Below the pieces are notes generated by a model that had not been told where the DNA came from, searched no databases, and was given only the letters and a program-made list of their open reading frames with translations. From Spodoptera frugiperda (taxonomy: Eukaryota; Arthropoda; Insecta; Lepidoptera; Noctuidae), in assembly GCF_023101765.2 (NCBI RefSeq), contig NC_064240.1:1798001-1862000 (forward strand): a stretch of 64,000 nt of DNA, given 5' to 3'. The position numbers and the translations under genes were made by a program. How positions within the stretch are numbered: the stretch's first letter is position 1; each line of letters begins with the position of its first letter. Positions 11,850 to 23,742 of this stretch are shown piece after piece.

Positions 11850-12239
11850 TTATAAAATATATACTTCGATCGAAAAACCAATCACGAAATCTTTCATCAA
11901 ATAGCCCACATCATATAAAACTAACAAGACCAATATTGATAAATCGGCCGGTTCAAAGGTAAACATACCGATCGAGCAAGGTGTTGCCAACCACTCACGA
12001 ACTGCATTAAATATGAACACTATAAATTGAGAACGTGAAACATTCATAAAAAATGAGTCGATTCCGATTTTTATATTCCACGCATCACAGATGCGAACTA
12101 TAAAAGAGGTGGCTACGAATGGTTGGAAAAAAAGGAAATATTCATGCTCAATGACTTGAAAAAATTCAATTACACAACTGTCCATGGCCTGCATTCTAAT
12201 GGACAGAGGAATCGGAGCACAAGCAATCTAATCAAAGTT
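11850..12239 (-). other. Hydrophobic open frame, possible orphan exon
   Basis: A 114-codon minus-strand frame (12194 to 11850) is rich in Phe, Ile, Val and Leu. It contains two or three stretches that could span a membrane, roughly residues 20-35, 50-65 and 80-105, and few charged residues. The frame stays open upstream to about 12230, where a pyrimidine-rich tract and AG dinucleotides could act as a splice acceptor. GGTATGTTT on the minus strand near 11968 resembles a donor. This would fit an exon of a multi-pass receptor, but I see no diagnostic motif and no neighbouring exon. Chance or a decayed pseudogene is at least as likely. Confidence 0.15.
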
Positions 12240-12639
12240 TACTGTTTACGGATCAAACTTTGATCTCTGACACTTGAGATTAGTGTCCTTGAAAGTTACT
12301 GTTGAGTGTCAAGGTGTCTGGTTGAGGGTTAATCAATGCTTTTGTGTAGGCGTTTGTTTAACGATGCTCGTACTCGTATGTGCTTCGTTTTCTATTTGTG
12401 TTCCACAAACACAATTCTTCTTTGAATCGATTTGAACTACTGCGATATTCAAGATTGCTTTTGCTTTTATCTGTTGCGTAGGTACTTAAAGACAAATATA
12501 CTTTAACGTGTAGTTGAGAAAATAAAATTCTGTTTATGTTTGTTTCTAGACACTTTTAGTAATAGGTACTTTATCTGAAGACAAAACATAACGTCGTGCC
12601 CTTTGTTCTCTGAAATGTGAGAAAAGGTGCAATGCATGT

Positions 12640-12772
12640 CATTTTTTTAAGGGGGAAAATCATCTAATTGCATCTCCTTGGATGTGACAATAGAGAGCGT
12701 CAAATTTTTCTGACTAAAAACCAACCCGTTCCTACTCCTGCTCTTAAGATAGTCCGTAGCTCTGAGTTCAAG
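12640..12772 (-). mobile_element. Degenerate R1-like LINE 3' tail
   Basis: Read on the minus strand it shows the family's AGTCCGTAGCTC-like start, GTAGGAACGGGTTGGTTTTTAG and GATGATTTTCCCCCT before an A-run, all with many substitutions. It is an old 5'-truncated copy without coding sequence. Confidence 0.6.
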
Positions 12773-13265
12773 AACCATGCTTCATCAACACATGAGAAAT
12801 TTTCGAGAAATCGAAAAAACACAACATGAAAACACATTTCATGTATAAGACACCACATCACTAGGTCAACGAGTAACTAATTCAATTATAAACGATATTT
12901 TATAGAACGATGCTACCGTCGTAACTCAACACAAACCACCTACAAATAATTACATAACCAACTACCACAAATTGTTATGCTTGTAACCGAATCTCTATAT
13001 TTCTCTTGACCATTAGCATATTCAGTTCAATGAGTCTGAAACCATGAATTATGAAATTTAATCCAAGAAACCTTGTTAGCAGGCTGCCCATAGAAACTGC
13101 TCATTAGGTATTCTCCACTGAAGTTGAATAATAAAACTAGCCACTAGTTTATGTTTATAAGGAATATAGTGAGGATGAGAATGTTGTTCAATTCCAGGAT
13201 CCATGCTGTTTTTTCAATACAATTGAAAAAAAAAATGTGAAAAACGGAAAAAATGCTCAGCATTT
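12773..13265. other. AT-rich spacer, nothing recognised
   Basis: No open frame, RNA gene or repeat end was identified. Confidence 0.45.
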
Positions 13266-13470
13266 TTTTAAACTCACTCACTCTCACTCTAGGAGTTTCT
13301 CCTGTATCGTGGGTGCGTTTACAAACACACAAGTTCACATACACATGACATCCAGACCCGAAACAACAATTTGTGGATCACACAAAGAGTTGTTCCGTGC
13401 GGGAATCGAACCCGCTACACGTTGTGCGGCAGCCGGCTGTCCAGTCACCGCGCCAACCGTGCAGTCAATG
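13266..13470 (-). mobile_element. tRNA-derived SINE
   Basis: On the minus strand the element starts with a tRNA-like head: an A-box-like TGGCGCGGTGACTGG (plus-strand 13441-13455) and a B box GGTTCGATTCC (13402-13412), giving an internal RNA polymerase III promoter. The body (GTTTCGGGTCTGG, ACACATGACA on the plus strand, CGCACCCACGATACAGGAG) is a lepidopteran SINE body. The tail near 13266 runs into a T-rich plus-strand stretch. Short open frames across it are artefacts. A head-less relative is at 16375-16470. A second B-box-like string, GGAATCGAACC at 13490-13500, may come from an adjacent SINE fragment. Confidence 0.8.
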
Positions 13471-13500
13471 TAACACTTTGCCTGACACAGGAATCGAACC

Positions 13501-13978
13501 AAAGACTCATTGTCCAAAAATGTTTTTATAGTAAACAGATATATACATGTATAATGTGTTCTACTACTGATGTTATTATCCAGTAGGCTTATATCTTTCT
13601 CTTTGTAAAGCCAGTTAATTAAGGCATTATGCTTCCAACCCGTTCATTAAAGCGATGTACTAAGGCGCTCAATCAACTACCTGAACAGTAAAGGATTAAA
13701 TAGAGTTGAAACTTAACGCAAGTTCTAAAAGATTGTAAGTAAGGATTTAGAAAGTTTATTTTTTAAGAAACTCTGCTTTCTTATGGAAAATCTTTGAGCT
13801 ACGTTAGAGTGGACTTTTAATAATGAAGTTTCTCGTCTTTATGTTGTTGGTAAGCTAAGAAAAAAATATTATTTTTCTTTAAAAATGTTGCCTTTTATAT
13901 CAATTTTGAGGCTCTGTAATGGCAGCTAAGTGGTTTTGTAGTTTAAGTAATACTTATTTACCTGTTAATAATCATCTT
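13501..13978. other. AT-rich spacer
   Basis: No gene or repeat recognised. Confidence 0.45.
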
Positions 13979-14310
13979 CTTATTGACCAGACCTGAGAAA
14001 CGGTGAAGGAAAACATCGTAAGGAAACCTGAACTTATAATTTGAAATTGCCCGCATTGAGCAAGTGTGGTGATTAATACTCAAAGCTGCGGACAACGTAA
14101 CATGTAACCGGGGCTCCGGGTCAAAGCAGGAGAAGGAACGGGGTGGTTTTTAGTCAGTAAGAGTCTGACACTGTCTCCCGCCTCACCTAAAGCGGGAGAA
14201 GACATTGGATGATTTTACCCCCTCAAAAAAACCTTATCCTTGTGAGAAAAGGGCTTCGGTCAGCAATGGCAACTTACAGGCTGTTACAGACCATCCAAGA
14301 TAAATTTCTG
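13979..14310 (+). mobile_element. Head-less SINE interrupted by a LINE tail
   Basis: The outer repeat reads GAGAAACGGTGAAGGAAAACA, AACCTGAACTTATAA, CCCGCATTGAGCAAGTGTGG up to about 14088, then resumes at about 14233 with CTTATCCTTGTGAGAAAAGGG, CAGCAATGGC and ACAGGCTGTTA. This is the body of a composite lepidopteran SINE; a copy with its tRNA-like head is at 51306-51550. The 145 bp between the halves are an R1-like LINE tail, so the LINE fragment arrived later. Confidence 0.75.
14089..14232 (+). mobile_element. R1-like LINE 3' tail nested in a SINE
   Basis: Contains GGGGCTCCGGGTCAAAGCAG, AACGGGGTGGTTTTTAGTCA, GTAAGAGTCTGACACTGTCT and GATGATTTTACCCCCTC followed by an A-run, the standard 3' end shared by about eight fragments in this window. 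It is 5'-truncated and carries no coding sequence. Confidence 0.8.
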
Positions 14311-14831
14311 TATGTCTACTTATACCTAGAATGAAAAGAAAAAGAAGACAGAAAAAGAAAAATATTAATTTGTTATTGATAAAAAAATCTATATCACTTT
14401 AACGTAAGTGTATCTAAACCATTCATCGCTACAAAACAACCCTCGCCACATAATATCCTAAAATCTAGAAACAAGTACAATCACATATCCACAAACAAAC
14501 TTTCAAATTTCCTAAATTATTTTCGATCTAAAAATATTTCCATCATAGACTTAGCCGTTCACTTGACTGGCCCTAGACGGTGTACGTAAATAGACATCAA
14601 AGAACAGGCAGCCATCGATTCATAGCTGTCTGCTGCAGTAACCTGTTGTACTCCTTCAACTGGAAGCTAGAACTCGCTCTATCGAAATATATTATGTCTG
14701 ATATTTCTTGTAGTTTGGGAAAAGCATTAATCATCACACGATTCTTGTAGGACTGATACTGCATATGCTTAATGGAAGACTGGTTAATTACCAAATTATA
14801 TGGTGAGAAACTATAAACAAGTGGCTGTTAT
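14311..14831. other. AT-rich spacer
   Basis: A 65-codon minus-strand frame (14597-14794) has no recognisable feature. Nothing else was identified. Confidence 0.45.
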
Positions 14832-14840
14832 TTGTCCCTA

Positions 14841-15091
14841 TTAAATAAAAATATCGTCACGCCTTTTATCCCGGAAGGGGTAGGCAAAGGTGAACATTAT
14901 GGCACATTACAATGTGCACGCACTTTTCACAATTTATACTGTAAGTCCCGTGTAATAAGGAGTGAGTCTATTGCCATACCGAGCACATTTCCAGATTTCG
15001 TGCCCCACAATACTTTGCCCGATCCGGGTATCGAACTCGAGACCCCTTGCCCGGTAGTCGCACTTACAACCACTCGGCCAACGAACCAGTC
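14841..15091 (-). mobile_element. tRNA-derived SINE with 9-bp target duplication
   Basis: On the minus strand a tRNA-like head contains an A box TGGCCGAGTGGTT (plus 15069-15080) and a B box GTTCGATACCC (15026-15036). The body (AGTATTGTGGGGCACGAAAT, TATTGCCATACC on the plus strand, GTGAAAAGTGCGTGCACATT) leads to the family end GGGATAAAAGGCGTGACG and an A/T-rich tail. TTGTCCCTA is duplicated at 14832-14840 and 15092-15100, so both ends are intact. The 89-codon plus-strand frame across it is not a gene. Fragments of the same family lie at 15345-15420 and 46735-46858. Confidence 0.88.
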
Positions 15092-15344
15092 TTGTCCCTA
15101 ATATAATGAAATAAAAATCTTTGGCTAATCTGGGAAACGTCCGTCCGAAAATATTTACCTCTGTACTGAAATTAAATATAGAATAGACTTATTAGTTTTA
15201 TTCCAAAAGACGGATACTTTAATTCCAAAAGTTCTTCATTAGTCTAATTGAAAAAAAAAACGATTTAACATTTAATATTTACTGTTTATAAAGTAATTCT
15301 ATAGCCACAGCCCACTTTTAACCTTTAATAAAAAGAAATACGCA

Positions 15345-15420
15345 GCAATACCCTGGAGGGATAGGCAAAGATTACGCCGTAGTTGTGGTAGGCACGCCTA
15401 CTTTTGTCATTCATATTATT
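15345..15420 (-). mobile_element. SINE fragment
   Basis: CCTGGAGGGATAGGCAAAG and GGTAGGCACGCCTACTTTTG match the 3' half of the SINE at 14841-15091 with heavy divergence. GGATAAAAGGCGTA at about 15436 in the opposite orientation suggests a second broken copy. Confidence 0.5.
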
Positions 15421-15799
15421 AGTATTAATAAAAAAGGATAAAAGGCGTATTCCATTGCTATTAACTTACATTTAATATTACAAAAGCTAAGTAGCTTTTT
15501 AACCGGTATTTTTAAAGGAGTAGGTAGATCTACAGATCACACCCACTTTTTGCCATTTATATTAAGTTACAAGTATTTTAGAAAGCGTTTTTTCAAAATA
15601 CCAGTCGCTTTGTTATTTTTGTGTTGGAAAAGGAATTTAGAATTGATATCCTGTATTTGATAATTCTGTTAAAACATAATTTGAATTTACGTCCATATAA
15701 GTACTTGATAGACTTATAATGACAAATAGGTCATACAAATTAAGTTCCTAATTAGTTTTGTACGTAGCGGTTATGCAGAAAATTATGAAGCAGGTGCTT

Positions 15800-15951
15800 T
15801 TTTTCAGTGGGGAAAATCATCCAATGAATTCTCCCGCCTTGGCGAGGCGTGAGGGAATATCAGACTCTTACTGATTAAAGAATCACCCCGTTGCTACTCC
15901 TGCTTTTCGAGCCGGAGCCCCGCTAAACTCGCTAGGTATTCCGCAGCTCGT
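15800..15951 (-). mobile_element. R1-like LINE tail with 13-bp target duplication
   Basis: Minus-strand copy of the shared tail: GGAGCTCCGG-type start, GAGCAGGAGTAGC-type block, GTAAGAGTCTGATATTCCCT and GATGATTTTCCCC before the T-run (plus strand). GAAGCAGGTGCTT (15787-15799) and GAAACAGGTGCTT (15952-15964) form an imperfect duplication with 12 of 13 bases identical, marking a complete 5'-truncated insertion. Confidence 0.8.
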
Positions 15952-15964
15952 GAAACAGGTGCTT

Positions 15965-16374
15965 AAAGATGTAATTTAAAAAGAAACAGAAGAAATATTT
16001 ATTTATTCTACATTCTGGAGTATCTTCCTGTATTTTTTGTAGATGTACATATGTATATGTATAAAATGACAAACAGACAACGAACATCTTATTTGCATTT
16101 CATACGAATCGGTGGGAACGAGGTGGGCCGGTAAAAGGCGTAAGTTGCAAATGGCAGCCAAATACGTGTAACTATTTTTGTTACGAACATTTTGTGCTTT
16201 TTGTGTTGTGTTAAAGGTTATATTGTGAATACTTTTGGGTGTAAAGATCAGTGGTGTAAAATAAATAAATCGGGTTTCGTAAGGAATTTGGGTTTTGAGG
16301 CCTTTCTAGTAGAAGATAGCCCTGCAAAAGGTTATAGAAGACGTACTTTTTTGAGCTTTGCCGCACTCTAGTAT
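15965..16374. other. AT-rich spacer
   Basis: No gene or repeat recognised. Confidence 0.45.
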
Positions 16375-16470
16375 TTTCTCCTGTGTCGTGGGTGCATTTA
16401 CAAACATAAAAGGTCACGTACACATGACACCCAGACCCGAAACAACCATTTATGGATCACACAAAGAGAA
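16375..16470 (-). mobile_element. Head-less SINE fragment
   Basis: Matches the body of the SINE at 13266-13470 in the same orientation (TCCTGTGTCGTGGGTGCATT, GACACCCAGACCCGAAACAA, GGATCACACAAAGAG). The tRNA-like head is missing. Confidence 0.7.
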
Positions 16471-17747
16471 TTAACTAGTAAGGACCAATACTAACGCATC
16501 ATTGTTTAGATTCTGCAAGTAACCTTTCAAATAAGTCACAATCGATTTATCTGATTCTGAACTAAAATATTAATCCCAAATTCCACGAGTTTCGTGTAGA
16601 TTTCGGTATAAATCAACAAGCTTGTTCTACATTTTTGTGAGCTTACACTAACGAAAACTAGGTATGCTACCAAAAAATCGTGATACATACACGTAAAATC
16701 TCCGAAAATTGGTATAACACGTCGAATAGAATTAAAACACGAACACTCTAGTTATTTTTGAGCATAAGCCGGTTTAAAAAATTGCATCGCTTTATTTTCA
16801 TGCTTGCTCTTCGTTCCAATTACATTACGTACTGACCTGGATATTGGAGTTTTCTGAATATCGACAGTTATGATGCGGTTGATACGTTAGACTAGAATGG
16901 TCTACGTGTCCATTTTTAATTTTCACTTTGGTAGTTTGATGTTGAGATATTTATAACGTTTCATGTTTGATGATTTGAAGACGACGAGTGTGATGTTAAC
17001 ATTGGACGGCCTGGTTGATGCAGAGATAGGGTGACTGGCTACTGTGCAACGTGTCACCGATTTGATTCTTACGCTAGCCAGACAAATACTGATTGACATT
17101 TTCCGAGTAAAATTACCACCAGCAGCCTAGAGCCAAGAAGTTCGGTGGTGTTTCTCCACGTGCCTCGGAAAGCAAGTAAAACCGTTGGTTCTACTAATAA
17201 AATGCTTGGTATTTTTATCAAAACAAGACAGTGACAAATTCATCTTGTTAACCAGGAAGTCTAAAAAAAAGAATATAAAGACATAGTAATTGCACTCGTA
17301 ATCCATCGAACCATCTCTCCACTGAACCTTGGTCCCTAACACGTATTACAAATTACCGGACCTCACAAAATTTGGACCTTAACAATCCCGTGATTATCAA
17401 ATTTGTGTCCACCCAAACGTGTTGTCAGCGAATTGGTATGTTTTATTAGTTTACGTGAAATACCCACAATTTCTGCTCCGTTGCTCATTTGGATTATGAT
17501 AAAAGTTTAATCCTTTCTGCTGGAATAACTTTCAATTCTATTATAGGGACTGAAAACGGATAATCAGATACATGACGTATATTTTTGGTATATCTATGTT
17601 TGAAACTGATAGTTACAAAAGGTCATAGATTATCTAACACTGAACTTGGCTTAGAAACAGAGTGGGTGAGTGTGGCCGAAAACCAGCAAATCGTTGATCA
17701 AACAATTACTCTTGTTACAAATGGATAATGTATTATTTTTAAAAGTA
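16471..17747. other. AT-rich DNA, nothing recognised
   Basis: A 71-codon minus-strand frame (17127-17342) has no recognisable domain. No repeat ends or RNA genes were seen. Confidence 0.45.
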
Positions 17748-17895
17748 CTTAAAGATAACAATACTTAGATAAAACGAATCAAAGTTTAGGAGCAAAAACG
17801 TCACGCGATATTTCCAAGCGATATATCTACGAAAGTATTTGTTTCCGTAAGAAAAAAGATTTACAAGATGAAAATTCAAATAAAAATTAGTTATC
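17748..17895 (+). repeat. Low-copy interspersed repeat, copy 2
   Basis: Shares AAGATAACAATAC, ATAAAACGAATCAAAGTTTA and a GTAAGAAAAAAG block with 11608-11815, in the same orientation. Confidence 0.45.
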
Positions 17896-18541
17896 TCCCC
17901 TATTCAGTCACAGCATTGACACGTGGCAACACTTAATTACCATCTCTAAACATGATTCTAAGTACATTTAAGTGGCACTATGATCCCATTTTAAAGCAAA
18001 ACATTTCTCGTTGGAATTCACTCAGTAACTAGTAACCTTTCGGTTACCAGGAAAATAGAAATACATTTGCATAATCATAGTTTGATTTCACGGCGTTGTT
18101 GAGGTAGGTAACTCCTAAAGTTCAATTTGATTTTGTTAAGATATACACTAACTAGCGACTAATTAAATTCCGTTCACGTACCTCTTTACTTATGTAGCTG
18201 TATTTATTTAGAATATGTCTCTTTACTAGTTTTTGCTTGTTGTTTTGCTTGTCTAAATTAGCCGATGTCTTTCTTAGGAATTTCAATTACTGTATGTGTA
18301 AATTTTCAAGAAGATTGGCTGAGTAAATAAGCCGTGAAGAGGTGCCGAACAAACATACTTACTTTCGTATTCATACAAAGTCGTGAAAGATGAAATAGGT
18401 TGATGTATTTAGTACAGCGTGTATAAAACATAGATAAAATGAATTTATTCACCATAGAAGCACCCTTCTAATTCAAGCAATATTTTAGTTTCAATGAGAG
18501 AGAGAGAAAGAGAAACGACAAATACAAAAATTAAAAACCAC
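17896..18541. other. AT-rich spacer with short GA run
   Basis: Contains a short (GA)n stretch at about 18495-18513. Nothing else was recognised. Confidence 0.45.
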
Positions 18542-18692
18542 GGTTTACTCACGTACGTTAATGGAGAAAACCTCTACCAGTTTCGGGTCGCACAGCCTAC
18601 ATCGACGTCGCTGCGTCTGTACACGCTGCTTATGATGAAGAGTCCCTCTGTGACTGGAAACTTTTTTCTCCATTAATGTACGTGTGTAAACC
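18542..18692. mobile_element. Short TIR element (MITE-like), copy 1
   Basis: GGTTTACTCACGTACGTTAA plus TGGAGAAAA at 18542-18570 is inverted at 18664-18692 with 27 of 29 bases matching. The 93-bp interior is GC-rich (TCGACGTCGCTGCGTC). It is probably non-autonomous. A 60-codon open frame across it is not supported as a gene. A rearranged relative is at 59565-59700. Confidence 0.75.
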
Positions 18693-19669
18693 GAAATTTA
18701 ATTTATTCATCATGATTTAGTTAATCATAAAGAATACCACGACAGTCCTCGAAAACACCTATTTGCTTACTTCCCATTTAATACCTTTAGAGTCGAGCAG
18801 AGTTCTAAGTGGACTTAAACAAGTTGAATCGTTGTTTAGAACACCTGTAACAATGGACTTAGTGTCCGGTAGAGCATTGCTTGTAAGCACTAGATTCTCT
18901 AAACTTAAACTTAACTTGGTTAAGTTAAAATTGACTAAAGTTTGGAAGTTGTTCGCTGGTTGCGAAGTATGGTTGCACGTCAAATGGTGTTGGTTTTAGT
19001 ATAAGTTATAATTTAGAATACCAACTGGGTTTAGTAGTTGCAAGGATGCTGGATACAAAGTGTCATGTTTGATGTCAAATTTTATCGGGTCTGTTAGATT
19101 TCTTCTCGTCAGAATTCACGAGGTAGTTTAAAAAATAATATTATTTTATTTTTTAGTTTTTGTTATTAATAATATGATTACCAGCTTTTTCTAAAATAGA
19201 ATTTCAAACATGTACAATTTAGAAGAAAATTAAATTGTTATCACACCTACATAATATTTTTTAATGTAATAAATCAATTTTACTACACTTGATTGTAGAC
19301 ATTTCACATTTTTCTTTCCAACTGCGACTTTAATAAAATTGAATTAAATTCCACACAAAATCCAAATTGCTCATGTCTGAAAATTTAATATCACCTAACT
19401 TAATATTTCTAGCTCTAAAGGAATTTATTCATTATCGTGCCTTTTCCTCTAAGAATAATATATAGAGAGTAGTACATATATTTAATAAAGGAAAAATAAT
19501 ACTCTTTTTTTTTGATAGTTAACCAGTTAGATAGTTTTGTTTCGCCAAGTGTGTTACGTTTCTGTAGGCCCAGTTCTCCTTAACAACTGACTCTGGTATT
19601 TAAAAAACAAATCAACAATTACAAATTTGAATCTCGTTTCTACCAACGAATCCAAAACTTCGGTAGCTT
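18693..19669. other. AT-rich spacer
   Basis: Overlapping 74- and 78-codon frames on both strands at 18759-18999 reflect a short stop-poor patch. No domain was recognised. Confidence 0.4.
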
Positions 19670-19678
19670 CTAGCAACC

Positions 19679-19830
19679 ACTTTTTTTCAAGGTGGGAAAA
19701 TCATCTTCACTTCTCCCGCCTTGGGCAAGGCGAGAGGTAGTGTCAGACTCTTACTGACTAAAAATCACCCCATTTCTACTCCTGCTTTTCGAGCCATAGC
19801 CCCGGTAATCCACAGCTCCGGATCGGCGCA
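19679..19830 (-). mobile_element. R1-like LINE tail with 9-bp target duplication
   Basis: Minus-strand copy with the family's GCAGGAGTAGAAATGGGGTG, AGTCAGTAAGAGTCTGACAC and GGCGGGAGAAGTGAAGATGA blocks. CTAGCAACC is repeated at 19670-19678 and 19831-19839. 5'-truncated, no coding sequence. Confidence 0.78.
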
Positions 19831-19839
19831 CTAGCAACC

Positions 19840-22339
19840 TATAGACTCACAAAGCAATATTTACAACTACCATACTCTATTAATAAATAAATTACTTCCT
19901 TATAATTTCAAATTAATAGTTCTTACAAGAATGTAAAGAAAAATGGCTATTTGATACACACAGTACATACTAATGGACCTCGATATATTTCCAAGAACTG
20001 CTACAAACTGGGTTACATTTACGCTATTGCAAATACGATATAGCTAATGGATGCGTAGTGACGTCATTTGGAAAACATTGTGTTTTGTTTATCAATACCT
20101 ACTTTCGAATGAAAACAACACGGGTATTGCTGTTCATCAGTATCATTTGAGAAGAACAATTATGTAATCTATGTGCAATATGTTCATATCCTATCATATC
20201 AACGGCCTGCGAGAGATTTCGGCTGGACTATGAACCTCCTCTAAATGAGAGGAGTTGGTCGAAATCTTCACGCTTGGCAAGTGGGTTGAAAATCGTATTT
20301 CAAAAGCTTCAGGTTTTTTCGATATAACTTAGTAGTGCTGTAGTAGCCGTAGTCGCCATGTCCATCAAATGTGTAGTTCTTAAATCACCTAATCTGTAGT
20401 AAGAATAAAGAGTATCCAATCTAGAACAGATTTTCTTTATTCATAATTATGTTATATCAAATTTATAACACAAAATATTCACACATATCAATCAAGCCAT
20501 TCATAAATCAATACACAACCGATCCCAAACTCTTAAGAACAACGTAAAACCGCGGAGAACAAGGCAACGTGAACAAGACTGAATCAATATCACGTCCCAC
20601 ATAACTACAATAAAGAAATCCACCCTAACACTAAGGATTCGTGTCACGTGCGTAAACCTTTATAAATAAATATACGTCGAGCCTATGGTACTGGCCAGTA
20701 ATTTGTTTCACCTGTAATGTGATGTATGAGTTAAAGAAATATAAGAAAATCGTGCGAACGCCTCGCTGAGATTTATAGAGAACTATATGTTTTCTTTTTG
20801 GTGTATTTATGACGGTTGCCATCGGAAGGGATGGGAGCGAGGTCGGTTTATCACGACCTGTCCTCATTGGCATGTCTTTATCGCGGATTTTTTTCGGTGT
20901 TTTATTTTGTGAGTGAAATCGTGGGTCGAGTGAGATCACATGTAAATTTCTAGTAGAGTATCTGATGGAGTTTTGTTTAAAACAAAGGACAGTATTATTG
21001 GCTTTTAAAAATATTTTATCATTTACCATCACTTCTTGGTTGTTTAATTATATTTGGATATTTTATTACCCTTTTAGTGATTTATAGTAATAGAAATTTG
21101 CCACTTTCTGTGCTACAATTCTCTCAATCTAAAGACAAAATTACAAAGAACAAGACACATCATTACTTCAATATTAAATAAAATATTAAGCAAATGAACC
21201 GAAATGTCTCGAAAACTATTTCATAAATTGAAGCAAACACTTACAAAGTATTATCAATTCAATTTCAGGACATTATGCTAAAACTTTAAAAGAACTTAGA
21301 TCTATGTAAAGACAAATTCTTTACTAAAATAATTCTAATTTAGCAGAATAATATGCGTGTAAATTTAAATAAAAAATACTTGAATCTCACCTGTATATAT
21401 AATCCCTTCAAAAAAACCTCTTAAATGATGCCCTAAGAAATGCAAAAATGTCTTGACTTTGAAATCTTTTGAGTAAAGTGTAGTTCACACGGTTGAAGAA
21501 TGAAATAGCTTTGATGTAACAGATGGACAGACAAACATGACAAATCTATAAATATTAGAAGGTTTTGATGATAGTAAACGATTTATGTTTTAATATGATA
21601 TGGTTTTGGCTAAAAAATAAATAAATATTTGAAAGCAAATAAAACGATTTCAATATGGATTTCTTCAACAATTTTTTTTTATGTTTATATTACAGTCATG
21701 GATGGTATGGTCATGCAATAATCATGTTTAAATTCTTATACAAAGTTAAAGTAACCAACCATAATATGGTACACTATCAACTCACATCACTCTGTCATTA
21801 GATGAAGTAGTAGATACCGTAGCAACCAGATCCTTTCATAATGACACCTTTGAGGTCACTAATTCACACACATGTCTACCGCAAATAAGCAGTCAAACTT
21901 TTTAATAATATTTGTGGCTTTAGGTCTGTACCTAGATTTTTATGAATCACCCCTTACCGAAAAAGTTTAGGGTAACCAAGATACAGGAGATCAAGCGCGA
22001 TGACGCGAAAAATCCAATTACTCGGCACCAATTCACGCATTCTAATGTACGACGAAGCCGCGTGTTACAAAATCTAATCAAAGTTTATGGTCGCCCTAGC
22101 GGTTTTTGCCTTTCCACCTTGGATTAGGCCGACGATGTGGTGAAGAGATTAGCGGGAATTTGTTTACATTTTTTATCTATACCGTTTTAAACGAAAATGT
22201 TTCGTCTATTTACGGTAATGGGTGTTGCAATTCTTTCAAGTAGAGATGTTTATGTTTATGTGTGGTAATGTTTGTTGGATGTAAAAACATGTGAATTTGC
22301 TTTTTACAAGTTATATATTTTTTTGATATTATCTAATAT
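19840..22339. other. AT-rich DNA without recognised genes
   Basis: The longest open frame (133 codons, minus, 20631-21032) spans a slightly GC-richer patch (20760-20920) but shows no known domain, signal peptide or splice context. A moderately GC-rich stretch at 20205-20290 may be an unidentified repeat. Confidence 0.4.
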
Positions 22340-22470
22340 CTTTTTTATGGAATAGGGGCAAACGAGCAGACGGATCACCTGATGGTAAGCTAACACCAAA
22401 GAAATCACATTTCCATTGGCTTTTTAAAAAGGAATACGCTCTTTTCTTTACGGTTTGATGGAATCTTAAA
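22340..22470 (-). mobile_element. LINE C-terminal relic
   Basis: Minus-strand translation contains KKRAYSFLK and further on a SLPSGDP block, which I recognise as the C-terminal end of a lepidopteran non-LTR retrotransposon reverse transcriptase followed by its short 3' region (CACCTGATGGTAAGC on the plus strand). The same protein motif is at 38652-38830 on the plus strand. It is a 5'-truncated fragment. Confidence 0.6.
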
Positions 22471-23623
22471 AAAATATTACATGAAGAAGACACAGTACAT
22501 ATGTAATATTTGACCAGCAAATTACACAAAAACTTTCTGATCGATGAACTAATTAGTGATAGATAGATACTAAACCTATCCTGGTGAGACGGCTCATAAA
22601 ACTTAAAATATGGATACGAAGATGTGAAAAGAAAAATCGTAAATCATAATTGCAAACCGCAATCCGCTTTCACCCTACACTTAGCTCCAAGCTTTAGACT
22701 TTATGCTAAATCATTGAGGCCAATATACCACAGAATTACATTCTATTGTCCAACTTAGAATGTACATGGTGTTTCATTGGCCATTTAAAAACGTTTTACG
22801 GGCAAACACAACACCCCTCTTTTTATACCGTTGCGTTAACAAATTGGTCTTTTATTTTTTTGTTTGTTTGCATTTTAAGGCGTGTTTTTATGCTATTTTA
22901 TTTTTGGTTTTATTTGTGTAAGTTTCAATTGTTATTCTATAATATGTACCTATGTTCTGTAAACGTATTTTTATTTGAACTCATGGCTCTATTGTTGATG
23001 TTAAGGTTAAATTTAAATATTATGTACAAAAAACTAGACTACATAATTTGATAATGATTTTATAACATAAAACATTAGAATCTACAAGATGGACATTAAA
23101 ATAAAAATTGGTAATTTACCTTATTCCCAACTTCTTAAAACTTTTTCTAACTCCAGCTACAGAATCAACAAAACAGAACTATAATTATATTAAAAGAAAT
23201 TCCCACACAATGAAAATTTGTTCTAAAAATAGTAAAAGAAAATTTCAGCAATGTGACCACATACCTGAAGAAGTAACCGGATGTAGGTTGCGCGGCACCG
23301 GAAGTGCTGAATGTACGCTGGCACATTGTTAATAAGGGGCGGCAGGAGTTTCCGGTGGGCAGAAGGCTAGTGATGTGATTGTGGACTTAAAAGTAATTAA
23401 ATACATATCAGGCTTTCATATTATCTATAATCCTGATGTACGATTTGAAGAAAATCAATCCAGTATACAGGGTGTAAATGGAACACTCTCAAAAAGGCTA
23501 TATTTTTGTTTTAATTTTCATAAATTTTATCATTTTTGTTTTAATGTTATTCATGCAACAACAGCCTTAAACTGTCGATAACAACTATTATTTCATAAAA
23601 TAAACATTGAATTCCTTGTTTAA
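22471..23623. other. AT-rich spacer
   Basis: A 101-codon plus-strand frame (22746-23051) is extremely Phe/Leu/Tyr-rich because of T-rich DNA. No domain was recognised. Confidence 0.4.
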
Positions 23624-23742
23624 TCTATACATATAATAAAATCGTAGAAAAGTGCTGTCTGTACATTGAAAATAAAAATAAAAAAAATAGCAGGGGTTAT
23701 TGTTATGTCGATGTCGAACCCAAAAATGTAATTAACTTTTTT

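Noticed and set aside
13371..13500. Possible genuine tRNA genes at the GGAATCGAACC strings
   Set aside because: The B boxes sit in SINE heads with SINE bodies attached; no complete cloverleaf with acceptor stem was seen.
20631..21032. 133-codon minus-strand frame as a gene
   Set aside because: No domain, signal peptide or splice context; kept only as a remark in the spacer entry.
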